DNA of 64,000 bases. Source: Rhodoferax sp. (GTDB lineage: Bacteria; Pseudomonadota; Gammaproteobacteria; Burkholderiales; Burkholderiaceae_C). This document shows positions 1 through 7,336 of this stretch, piece after piece. The first letter of the stretch is position 1; every line of letters begins with the position of its first letter. The position numbers and the translations under genes are program-made. The notes beneath the pieces were generated by a model that was not told where the DNA came from, searched no databases, and saw nothing but the letters and a program-made list of their open reading frames with translations. Location: assembly GCF_013297935.1 (NCBI RefSeq), contig NZ_JAAFIX010000001.1, positions 248,001 through 312,000 on the forward strand, given 5' to 3'.

Positions 1-1571
1 TGGAGGAACGCCGCGTACTCGGGGACCTGACCCGTGAATACCGCATTGAACTCCTCCCTGTAGCGGTCGAATTGCTCTTTGCGGCTCAACGTATGGAATA
101 TCCGCAGCAAGTCCAGGTAAACCAAAGGGTTGAGATCCAGTGAGTCACTTGCGTGCCCCTCCAAAAGGGAAATGGCCTCGTCGTATTGCCCCAGCGTCAT
201 GAAAAATTCTGCCTGCTGGCGGACATCGATCATTTCCTGAGTGTTCACCGCCCGCAAACTACCCGACATGCTGGGCGAGAAGTCCCTCATTCCTGTCGGT
301 CGTGAATGTCGTTCTTCGTCATGACTGCCGAAGGCAGAAGCCATTTTCGCGGCTGGACTTGCGGCACTTTGCTCATAGCCTGCTGACAAATCGAGGTCTA
401 GATCAATATCCACGCCTTGATGATCGGCGCTTTGATTGGCATGGCCCGGCTTCACGACCAGATTGGGTGTCGTTGCGTCAGGGTTGAACACAGGCTGATC
501 CAACGCCACAGTAGCCCCAAGGAGAGGGTCCGAAGGCGTACGCTGGTCAACAGCTTCGCCAACCCCGTCAGCCCGCCACCACGTACCCTCAGCACTGCTA
601 TTGCGCGACTGCCGCAAAATGAACCACGCTCCTCCGCCAATCAGCAAAAGGACAAGGCCACCGAGACCATAGACCACTGGATTGTGGTACCGCTCACTTT
701 CAGCCTGGGTAATACGACCCAACAACTCTTGCAGTTGACGTTGGTTGGCGCCTGCAGCTCCATTGAGCTTCTGGATGTCTGATTCCATGGCCTGGAGCCG
801 CGCGGCATCTTTCAGCACATCTTCCGGGGACAGGTTCAACGCTCGCCAGAGTGCTGCTGCTTCCAGCCGCTTCTGGGAATCTTCAACAGGCGCGCTTAAA
901 AGCTCAGGGGTTGTCCTTAAGGCAGGGTCTCGCTCCACCGACAGGTCAATAGGCGCTAACTTGAGGCGTGGCTTGCTTTTCTCGGCTTTTTCAACCGGCG
1001 AAGTTGGCAGCTGGGTTGAACGTTTCGCTGCTGGCTTTGCGGCGCCGCTCGTGGATTTAGTGCCCGGGATAGCTGCAGCACTGACAGCCGATGCATCTGC
1101 CGCAGGCCGCGCAGCCAGAGGTTCAACGCGTGCTGGCACGACGGGCGCTTGAGGCAAAGAGGTCAGGGCATTTATAGGAACGGCATCTGACGCCACATCT
1201 GCCAGCAGCACAAAACGCCGCGAGCTTTTACTTACGCATGTTGACCGCAAATAAACGGTGACGACTGGCTCATCTACCGGCAAGCGTGAGGCTATTCGCA
1301 CTTGCCAGGTCTGTCCGGCAACGGGTTTATCGGTAGTGAGTGTTACTCGACTTCCCTCGACCTTGTTTTCTCCATAAAAAACGTCCGCCTCAAAGCACAC
1401 CTCGCTCACATCCTCATCCGCCGCGGCGGTGACGGAAATGGAGAGATTCAGTGGTTGCGCGATCAACGCCGCACCGCGGGCTCGCCCAAGAGTTAAAGCT
1501 CCGCTGCTCATTGACACGGCAAGCAAGAGCGCACCCAAGGCAACGCTTTTAAGTTTAAAAACAGAATTCAT
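1..1571 (-). CDS. FimV-like exported/membrane protein, C-terminus cut by window edge
   Basis: A minus-strand frame stays open from an ATG at 1571 to the left edge, so at least 523 residues are visible and the C-terminus is missing. The N-terminus is a signal peptide (MNSVFKLKSVALGALLLAVS), followed by a beta-rich region of the kind seen at the start of FimV proteins (LGRARGAALIAQPLNL, then VTVYLRSTC). Residues about 130-280 are Ala/Pro-rich linker and short coiled coil. A membrane segment lies near residues 298-316. The visible C-terminal part (DVRQQAEFFMTLGQYDEAI) resembles the TPR-like helices of FimV/HubP. Such proteins organise cell poles and type IV pili. The family call rests on architecture. 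The gene is divergent from the Crp-type regulator at 1732. Confidence 0.65.
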   Translation of the reverse strand, partial: MNSVFKLKSVALGALLLAVSMSSGALTLGRARGAALIAQPLNLSISVTAAADEDVSEVCFEADVFYGENKVEGSRVTLTTDKPVAGQTWQVRIASRLPVDEPVVTVYLRSTCVSKSSRRFVLLADVASDAVPINALTSLPQAPVVPARVEPLAARPAADASAVSAAAIPGTKSTSGAAKPAAKRSTQLPTSPVEKAEKSKPRLKLAPIDLSVERDPALRTTPELLSAPVEDSQKRLEAAALWRALNLSPEDVLKDAARLQAMESDIQKLNGAAGANQRQLQELLGRITQAESERYHNPVVYGLGGLVLLLIGGGAWFILRQSRNSSAEGTWWRADGVGEAVDQRTPSDPLLGATVALDQPVFNPDATTPNLVVKPGHANQSADHQGVDIDLDLDLSAGYEQSAASPAAKMASAFGSHDEERHSRPTGMRDFSPSMSGSLRAVNTQEMIDVRQQAEFFMTLGQYDEAISLLEGHASDSLDLNPLVYLDLLRIFHTLSRKEQFDRYREEFNAVFTGQVPEYAAFL

Positions 1572-1731
1572 TGTTACAAATCATTCTCTCACAAGTCATC
1601 AGCAAGGTTCGCGCCAGCAACTATCGCCCTGCGGCACAGACACACAGGAGACAACCCCAAGCCAAAGACCTACCGTGTAGCCCCACAATCTCATCAACGC
1701 GACTGCACACCAGCCAACGTATCAGCATCCC

Positions 1732-2451
1732 ATGGACGAACCTATCCTAACCATTGAAGAGCGCTCTGCGATTAACGGGGGCCGCTGGTTTTCAACCCTA
1801 TCCCCCTCATTGCGGCATGACATTCTGCGTTGTGCCTATGTGAAACGTTACCGTGATGGCGATCTGATTGCTGCACGCGGCGAGCCGCCCGAGGAGTGGA
1901 TTGCCTGCGCCAAAGGGGCCGTTCGCGTGAGCTCCACCTCGATTTCCGGCAAACAAATTACCCTCACCTATGTAGAGCCGGGCATTTGGTTCGGCGACGT
2001 ATCTATTTTTGACGGCGACCGCCGCACCCATGATGCGTATGCCCATGGGGACAGTACCGTCCTGTGCGTAGCTAAAGCCGATTTTAAAAAAATCCTGGCA
2101 ACCCATGTCGAGCTGTATGAAGCCATGCTGCGACTGCATGCCCGTCGCATCCGTCAACTATACGGCTTGGTGGAAGACCTGAACACGCTTCCTCTGCGCG
2201 CGCGACTGGCCAAGCAACTACTTCACTTGGTGCGCAGCTACGGTGTTCCCTCTCTGAGTGATGGGAGTGAGGTCCGGATCGGACTCCAACTGGCACAAGA
2301 AGAGTTGGCCCAATTGCTCGGCGCATCGCGTCAGCGCGTGAACCAAGAGCTTAAAGCGATGGAACGTGAGGACACTATCAGGATCGAGCCCGGCGGCTTG
2401 GTGATTCGTGACCGCGCCGCCTTGATGCGTGTCATTGAGTCAGATATCTAA
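1732..2451 (+). CDS. Crp/Fnr-family transcriptional regulator
   Basis: The 239-residue protein has the two-domain layout of Crp/Fnr regulators. An N-terminal cyclic-nucleotide-binding-type beta barrel spans about residues 20-130 (RDGDLIAARGEPPEEW, then PGIWFGDVSIFDGDRRTH). A long dimer helix leads to a winged helix-turn-helix at about 185-215 (QEELAQLLGASRQRVNQEL). I see no N-terminal Fnr cysteine cluster, so an iron-sulphur oxygen sensor is unlikely. The effector is unknown. The gene ends 21 bp before a phosphotransferase/acyl-CoA dehydrogenase pair on the same strand, so it may control that pair; this is inferred from position only. Confidence 0.85.
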   Translation: MDEPILTIEERSAINGGRWFSTLSPSLRHDILRCAYVKRYRDGDLIAARGEPPEEWIACAKGAVRVSSTSISGKQITLTYVEPGIWFGDVSIFDGDRRTHDAYAHGDSTVLCVAKADFKKILATHVELYEAMLRLHARRIRQLYGLVEDLNTLPLRARLAKQLLHLVRSYGVPSLSDGSEVRIGLQLAQEELAQLLGASRQRVNQELKAMEREDTIRIEPGGLVIRDRAALMRVIESDI

Positions 2452-2472
2452 ACAAAAGAGCCCGCAACCCCA

Positions 2473-3558
2473 ATGACCCCATTCGACCAATTTATCGGCA
2501 CTCGGAGCGTGGGCGCTGCCCATGCCATGGACGAAGTCGCTCTCGAAGCCTGGCTGAATAGCAACGTCCCGGGCTACCAGGGTCCCCTGAGTATTGAAAT
2601 GTTCAAAGGCGGGCAGTCCAATCCGACTTTTAAGCTGAACACACCGTCCCGTAGCTATGTCATGCGGGCGAAACCCGGGCCTGTGGCGAAATTGCTTCCA
2701 TCTGCCCATGCGATCGAGCGTGAATTTCTGGTGATGCGAGGACTCAAGGGCAGCGGTGTTCCTGTGCCTGAAATGCTCTCTCTTTGCGAAGATGAGTCAG
2801 TGATCGGCAGGGCGTTTTATGTCATGGAATACATGCAGGGACGGGTCCTGTGGGACCAATCTTTACCGGGCATGACTCCGACGGAACGTGCTTCAATTTA
2901 CGACGAAATGAACCGGGTCATTGCGGAGTTGCACACGGTGCGATTTCAAGATTGCGGCTTGGCCTCTTATGGGAAACCCGGCAACTACTTTGACCGGCAG
3001 ATCGCACGCTGGAGCAAGCAGTATCTGGCTTCGGTAACCCAAGCCATTCCAGAGATGGAAAAGCTGATTGAGTGGCTGCCGGCCCATATTCCAGCAATGG
3101 CTCGCAACGACAGCCTGGTAAGCGTTGTACACGGTGATTACCGCCTGGACAACCTCATGTTTGCCCCGGATGCACCAAAGGTCATTGGAGTGCTCGATTG
3201 GGAACTGTCAACGCTAGGCCACCCCTTGGCAGACTTCAGCTATCACTGCATGGCTTGGCATATTCCCCCGGGGGACTTTAGAGGCATACACGGTCTTGAT
3301 TTGTCTGCGCTGGGGATCCCCTCAGAAGAAGAGTACATCTCAAAGTATTGCGAAAGAACCGGCCTCGCCAGTCCGGATCAATTGCGAGAAGACTGGAACT
3401 TTTACATGGCATACAACATGTTTCGGATCGCTGCGATCTTGCAGGGCATCGCCAAACGCATTGAGGCCGGCACGGCCTCTAGCGCACAAGCTCTGGCATC
3501 CGCAGCCGGAGCGCGCCCACTCGCACGCTTGGCGTGGGAATTTGCCAACCGCACTTGA
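2473..3558 (+). CDS. Phosphotransferase (aminoglycoside-kinase fold), ACAD10/11-kinase-like
   Basis: The 361-residue protein has the APH/choline-kinase fold. The catalytic loop is VVHGDYRLDNLMF near residues 218-230, and the metal-binding Asp follows in GVLDWELSTLGHPLADF near 241. Relatives of this family are fused or adjacent to acyl-CoA dehydrogenases (the kinase half of ACAD10/11, and the 4-hydroxyacyl-CoA kinase of levulinate degradation), where they phosphorylate a hydroxyacyl-CoA. The next gene is such a dehydrogenase, 30 bp downstream, so the two probably act in sequence on hydroxy-fatty acids. The substrate is inferred from context. MTPFDQF at 2473 is the first start after the regulator. 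Confidence 0.85.
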   Translation: MTPFDQFIGTRSVGAAHAMDEVALEAWLNSNVPGYQGPLSIEMFKGGQSNPTFKLNTPSRSYVMRAKPGPVAKLLPSAHAIEREFLVMRGLKGSGVPVPEMLSLCEDESVIGRAFYVMEYMQGRVLWDQSLPGMTPTERASIYDEMNRVIAELHTVRFQDCGLASYGKPGNYFDRQIARWSKQYLASVTQAIPEMEKLIEWLPAHIPAMARNDSLVSVVHGDYRLDNLMFAPDAPKVIGVLDWELSTLGHPLADFSYHCMAWHIPPGDFRGIHGLDLSALGIPSEEEYISKYCERTGLASPDQLREDWNFYMAYNMFRIAAILQGIAKRIEAGTASSAQALASAAGARPLARLAWEFANRT

Positions 3559-3588
3559 AGCCTCTGACTTTAACCCCACGGAGATCCC

Positions 3589-4863
3589 ATGGACTTTGAC
3601 TATTCACCCAAAACGCAAGCCTTGCAAAAACGTCTTCTTCAGTTCATGGAGGATCACATTTATCCGGCTGAAAGTGCTTATCAAAAAGAGATCGAAAGCA
3701 ACACTGCGGCAGGTAAGCGATGGACGCCCTTGCAGACTATTGAATCACTGAAAGTGAAAGCCAAAGAGGCAGGGCTGTGGAACCTATTCCTGCCGGTTGA
3801 CAGTGCTGAAGCAGCAGGCTTCCATGGGGCCGGGCTGACAAATCAAGAGTACGCGCCGCTCGCCGAGATCATGGGGCGCGTCATGTGGTCCAGCGAAGTA
3901 TTCAATTGCTCCGCACCCGACACAGGCAACATGGAAACCATTGCACGTTACGGCTCCGAAGAAGCCAAGCAACGTTGGCTGAAACCACTGCTGGCTGGCG
4001 AAATTCGATCAGCCTTCGCGATGACCGAGCCTGCCGTCGCCTCAAGTGATGCGACCAATATTGAAACAAAAATCGAACGTGATGGTGACGACTATGTTAT
4101 CAATGGTCGCAAATGGTGGATTTCAGGGGCCGGTGACCCGCGCTGCGCGGTCTACATCACCATGGGGAAAACAGACCCTACGGCAGCGCGGCATTCGCAG
4201 CAAAGCATGGCGCTCGTACCTGCCGACACACCCGGCATTCGAATCATCAGGCCACTGAACGTGTTTGGTTATGACGATGCGCCGCACGGACATATGGAAA
4301 TGATCTTCGACAATGTACGTGTTCCGGCCTCCAATATCCTTTTGGGCGAGGGGCGCGGCTTTGAAATCGCACAGGGCCGACTTGGTCCGGGGCGCATTCA
4401 TCACTGCATGAGACTCATTGGTCTTGCAGAGCGTGCGCTAGAACTCATGTGCAAGCGGGCGAGCGCTCGCGTGACCTTCGGCAAACCGATAGCGGCGCAG
4501 ACAGTCACCCAAGAACGCGTTGCCGAAGCCCGCTGCAAAATTGACATGGCCCGCCTCCTGACCCTCAAGGCCGCTTGGATGATGGATGTAGGTGGCAACA
4601 AATTTGCGAAAACCGAAATCGCGATGATCAAGGTGGTGGCCCCCAACATGGCATGCGACGTCATTGACTGGGCGATGCAAGCTCACGGCGGTGGCGGAAT
4701 GTGCGATGACTTTCCGCTCGCATACGCTTATACCTGTGCGCGCACATTGCGGTTTGCCGATGGCCCCGATGAAGTCCACCGCAATGCGATTGCAAAAATG
4801 GAGCTGGGGAAGTACGCCGCTGCTGCGCAGCCAGTCGAAATGCCGGTCACACGCGGCTGCTGA
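3589..4863 (+). CDS. Acyl-CoA dehydrogenase (ACAD11-like)
   Basis: The 424-residue flavoprotein has the three acyl-CoA dehydrogenase domains: an N-terminal helical domain, a central beta domain ([18 protein letters not shown], with [11 protein letters not shown]) and a C-terminal helical domain. The segment [15 protein letters not shown] near residues 387-401 is the region that carries the catalytic acid in the ACAD10/11 branch. GGAG precedes the ATG. Its pairing with the upstream phosphotransferase supports a role in breaking down hydroxylated acyl-CoAs. The natural chain length cannot be told from sequence. Confidence 0.9.
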   Translation: MDFDYSPKTQALQKRLLQFMEDHIYPAESAYQKEIESNTAAGKRWTPLQTIESLKVKAKEAGLWNLFLPVDSAEAAGFHGAGLTNQEYAPLAEIMGRVMWSSEVFNCSAPDTGNMETIARYGSEEAKQRWLKPLLAGEIRSAFAMTEPAVASSDATNIETKIERDGDDYVINGRKWWISGAGDPRCAVYITMGKTDPTAARHSQQSMALVPADTPGIRIIRPLNVFGYDDAPHGHMEMIFDNVRVPASNILLGEGRGFEIAQGRLGPGRIHHCMRLIGLAERALELMCKRASARVTFGKPIAAQTVTQERVAEARCKIDMARLLTLKAAWMMDVGGNKFAKTEIAMIKVVAPNMACDVIDWAMQAHGGGGMCDDFPLAYAYTCARTLRFADGPDEVHRNAIAKMELGKYAAAAQPVEMPVTRGC

Positions 4864-4899
4864 TCACACAACGGGGCTCAATGCCCCCGCCTATGACAC

Positions 4900-6129
4900 T
4901 TAGCGTGGAATACCTGACCAGAGTTCGTCCAGGTCTGAGAATTTCCATTTAGCAGGATCTTCGCGACCTACTATTTTTTCCACCGTACCCGGGCGCGACA
5001 AATCGACCACTTCGGGAACAATCCGCATTTCCGACTTGGTCGAATAAAAGACTTTTACACTGGGCGTGGTGAGTGACTTGGCAGTCTGCTCAATCACGAC
5101 ACCCAACCGTCCGGAGCTCAGGCGCACCAAGGATCCGATGGGGTATATCCCCAAGCTCTTCACGAAGGCTTGAAATACTTTTCCATCGAAATGGCCACTC
5201 GCCCACTCCGCCATTTTTCGCAAGGACTCGGCAGGGTCCCATCCAGCCTTGTAAGGCCGGTTAGAAGTGATTGCATCGTAGACATCGCACACGGCCCCCA
5301 TTTTGGCAAAAAGGCTGATCTCATCACCCTTAAGTCCCTTCGGGTAACCTGAACCATCTATTTTCTCGTGGTGGTGAAGGCAAACATCCATCACCATAGG
5401 ATCGACTCCGGAGCCCCCCTCTAAAAGTCGATAGCCTTCCACCGGGTGAGTTTTGATAATGGCAAACTCGGCATCGGTTAACTTACCGGGCTTGTTCAAT
5501 ACATCCATGGGCATAGCAGCCTTGCCGAGGTCGTGCATCAAGCCGGCTACACCCGCTGAGCGGGTGGCTTCTTCACTCAAACCCAGCTGTTTCCCGAGTG
5601 CTACCATCATTGCGCATACGGCAACAGAATGCATGTAGGTGTAATCGTCTGCTGTTTTGAGGCGGGCCAAACTGATCAACGCGCCGGGGTTGCGGGAGAC
5701 CGAGTCGGCAATCTCTTGAACCAGCTGCTTGGCCCCACCTGCGTCGACCGTCTTGCCCATTCTGGCCTCTTCAAACATCGACATGACGGCCTGCCGTGAC
5801 TGATTACAGATTTTGGCAGCACGGGCCAGCTCCTCACTTACAGAAACTGGTGACACATCCCTTTGGGTCGCAACCGCTTCCCGAAGCTCGGCCTCAACTA
5901 AGTCATCAGACTCTGATTCGGAAACCGCTGTTTCACCAGCCGGTACATCGAGCCCTTTGCTGCAATCAATCCAGACTTCGCGAATCGCACTTGCGCGAAT
6001 GGTGACCAAATCTTTCGGGTCTGTAATCACGAAGCCGGAACGCCAGAACGGATGCTCCATCCAAGAGCCACAAAATTCCTTGAGATGCATGCCGAGGACA
6101 AGTTGATCAACGGTGATTTTTTTGAGCAT
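4900..6129 (-). CDS. HD-GYP domain protein, DUF3391 N-terminus (cyclic-di-GMP phosphodiesterase)
   Basis: The 409-residue protein starts at the ATG at 6129 (AGG five bases upstream); a TTG four codons earlier is less likely. Residues about 1-130 form the DUF3391 module (KITVDQLVLGMHL). An HD-GYP domain follows, with HDLGK near residue 199, a second metal-binding stretch HHHEKIDGSGYP near 250-261 and the NRPYKA segment after it. All signature residues are present, so cyclic-di-GMP hydrolysis is expected. There is no membrane segment, so it is cytoplasmic. It is convergent with the acyl-CoA dehydrogenase 36 bp away and appears to be transcribed alone. Confidence 0.9.
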   Translation of the reverse strand: MLKKITVDQLVLGMHLKEFCGSWMEHPFWRSGFVITDPKDLVTIRASAIREVWIDCSKGLDVPAGETAVSESESDDLVEAELREAVATQRDVSPVSVSEELARAAKICNQSRQAVMSMFEEARMGKTVDAGGAKQLVQEIADSVSRNPGALISLARLKTADDYTYMHSVAVCAMMVALGKQLGLSEEATRSAGVAGLMHDLGKAAMPMDVLNKPGKLTDAEFAIIKTHPVEGYRLLEGGSGVDPMVMDVCLHHHEKIDGSGYPKGLKGDEISLFAKMGAVCDVYDAITSNRPYKAGWDPAESLRKMAEWASGHFDGKVFQAFVKSLGIYPIGSLVRLSSGRLGVVIEQTAKSLTTPSVKVFYSTKSEMRIVPEVVDLSRPGTVEKIVGREDPAKWKFSDLDELWSGIPR

Positions 6130-6240
6130 GACAACCTGCAAAAAGGGCCTATACCAACTAACCGAAGAATCAACTTTTAAAGACTTACACGTTGATTTCA
6201 GTATAGGACAAATGGCGATTTTGAGCGCAAGAATGAGCTT

Positions 6241-6867
6241 TCAATGCAGGTGCCGGGGCTTGCGTCCCCCGCCATGTCCCGACGCTGGGCCACCCGATCC
6301 GCGCGGTGGTTTACCAATCTCCAAAGAGTTCACCAGATCATCAAACCGCTGGGAAAACAACTTGTCAATTTCCGCAACTACGCCACCCAATTCGGCGCCG
6401 TCGAAATGACGCTCCATCAGGTTCACCATATCCTGTACAAGGATGTCACGCTGCACCTGCATGATGGCTGCCGGGTCAGGACCCACAAACAACATCACAA
6501 AATCGTCCCGTGACTCAGTACCGGGCGAGGCATCTTCTTCGTCGAACTCAGCGTCATAGAAGGTGACTTCAATCGCGGCACCGGCGGAGGCTAAGTCATT
6601 CAAATTCATGCAAACCTCGTCCAAGGCTTGCCTGAAGTCATCCTCTCCGGGGACGGTCCAGCACATCTGGAGAATGTGTTCGTGCGGATTGAGGTGGATC
6701 CCGGGCTCGTCCTCATAGCTGCTCTTGGCGGCATCGGCTAGAGACTTAGAGCCGGCGTAGCGCCAGAGCGGCTTCAAGGCTTCCTGAATTTGGAGATAAG
6801 TAACCTCCTGCCGCAACACGACTTGGCCGTGTACGTGAATTTCGAACGAGGCGTTGAATCGTGACAT
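6241..6867 (-). CDS. Conserved-looking hypothetical protein with Gly/His-rich tail
   Basis: I do not recognise this 208-residue family. The protein is soluble and strongly acidic in the middle (TFYDAEFDEEDASPG), and begins MSRFNASFEIHVHGQVV, which looks like a beta-strand-rich fold. The last 25 residues are Gly/Pro/Arg/His-rich (GSGGPASGHGGGRKPRHLH) and probably disordered; a metal-binding tail is possible but unproven. It lies just upstream of the HD-GYP gene on the same strand (gap 111 bp) and directly downstream of the tRNA-Leu gene, so it may be reached by read-through from the tRNA transcript. Codon use matches its neighbours. Confidence 0.7.
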   Translation of the reverse strand: MSRFNASFEIHVHGQVVLRQEVTYLQIQEALKPLWRYAGSKSLADAAKSSYEDEPGIHLNPHEHILQMCWTVPGEDDFRQALDEVCMNLNDLASAGAAIEVTFYDAEFDEEDASPGTESRDDFVMLFVGPDPAAIMQVQRDILVQDMVNLMERHFDGAELGGVVAEIDKLFSQRFDDLVNSLEIGKPPRGSGGPASGHGGGRKPRHLH

Positions 6868-6882
6868 AAGACTAGAAAAAAA

Positions 6883-6975
6883 TGGTGCCTGAGACCGGAA
6901 TCGAACCGGTACGCCCGTTATTCACGAAGCGGCGGATTTTAAGTCCGATGTGTCTACCTATTTCACCACTCAGGC
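6883..6975 (-). tRNA. tRNA-Leu (anticodon TAA)
   Basis: A class II tRNA with a long variable arm, 93 nt including an encoded 3' CCA. The acceptor stem GCCTGAG pairs with CTCAGGC, the T loop reads GGTTCGATTCC and the anticodon loop is CTTAAAA, giving TAA, which reads TTA and TTG codons. It is the last of three tRNA genes on the minus strand (Gly, Cys, Leu). Confidence 0.95.
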
Positions 6976-6997
6976 ACGGGTGTCTATTGTCAAACAA

Positions 6998-7031
6998 AAA
7001 TGCCCTATCAACCGAGGCCGACAGGGCATTT
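6998..7031 (-). terminator. Hairpin between tRNA-Cys and tRNA-Leu
   Basis: AAATGCCCT pairs with AGGGCATTT (6998-7006 with 7023-7031) around a 16-nt loop. On the minus strand it is followed by TTGTTTG. It may terminate or attenuate transcription after tRNA-Cys, or serve as a processing structure. Confidence 0.5.
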
Positions 7032-7045
7032 AAACCAGATAAATC

Positions 7046-7119
7046 TGGAGGCGCGGTCCGGAGTCGAACCGGACTAACCGGATTTGCAATCCGGGGCATA
7101 ACCGCTTTGCTACCGCGCC
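7046..7119 (-). tRNA. tRNA-Cys (anticodon GCA)
   Basis: 74 nt including an encoded CCA. The acceptor stem is GGCGCGG with CCGCGCC, the T arm is GTCCGGTTCGACTCCGGAC, and the anticodon in GATTGCAAAT is GCA. It sits between hairpins that separate it from tRNA-Gly and tRNA-Leu. Confidence 0.95.
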
Positions 7120-7151
7120 ACTAACCGAGTCCACAGATTACCTGCAGAATG

Positions 7152-7179
7152 AAAAAGGGAAGCTTTTGCTTCCCTTTTT
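7152..7179 (-). terminator. Strong symmetrical terminator after tRNA-Gly
   Basis: A perfect 12-bp stem (7152-7163 with 7168-7179) around a TTTT loop, with A and T runs at the outer ends so that it can work on either strand. It follows tRNA-Gly on the minus strand and lies upstream of tRNA-Cys. Confidence 0.7.
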
Positions 7180-7185
7180 CGGAAT

Positions 7186-7261
7186 TGGAGCGGGAAAAGA
7201 GTCTCGAACTCTCGACCTCAACCTTGGCAAGGTTGCGCTCTACCAACTGAGCTATTCCCGC
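7186..7261 (-). tRNA. tRNA-Gly (anticodon GCC)
   Basis: 76 nt including CCA. The acceptor stem is GCGGGAA with TTCCCGC, the D arm reads AGCTCAGTTGGTAGAGC, the T loop is GTTCGAGAC, and the anticodon in CTTGCCAAG is GCC. It is the first tRNA of the minus-strand trio, 75 bp downstream of the lon stop codon. Confidence 0.95.
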
Positions 7262-7275
7262 GTTCTAAGCCTCAA

Positions 7276-7281
7276 ATTATA
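7276..7281 (-). promoter_or_regulatory. -10 box for the tRNA-Gly/Cys/Leu genes
   Basis: A perfect TATAAT on the minus strand lies 14 bp before the 5' end of tRNA-Gly. It sits inside a weak inverted repeat (GCCTCAAA with TTTGAGGC, 7269-7296). A good -35 box at the right distance is not evident, which is why confidence is moderate. Confidence 0.45.
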
Positions 7282-7336
7282 GCGTCTTTTTGAGGCGCAA
7301 TTTCGAAGGCGTAGTTTTTTTCCTAAGGCTTTCCGT

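Noticed and set aside
1572..1731. Regulatory sites between the FimV-like and Crp-type genes
   Set aside because: No palindrome or promoter box convincing enough to report.
7265..7305. Possible tenth copy of the 40-nt element (CTCAAATTATAGCGTCTT)
   Set aside because: One base is missing in the centre and the GGGCT end is absent; the match is explained by the tRNA -10 box.
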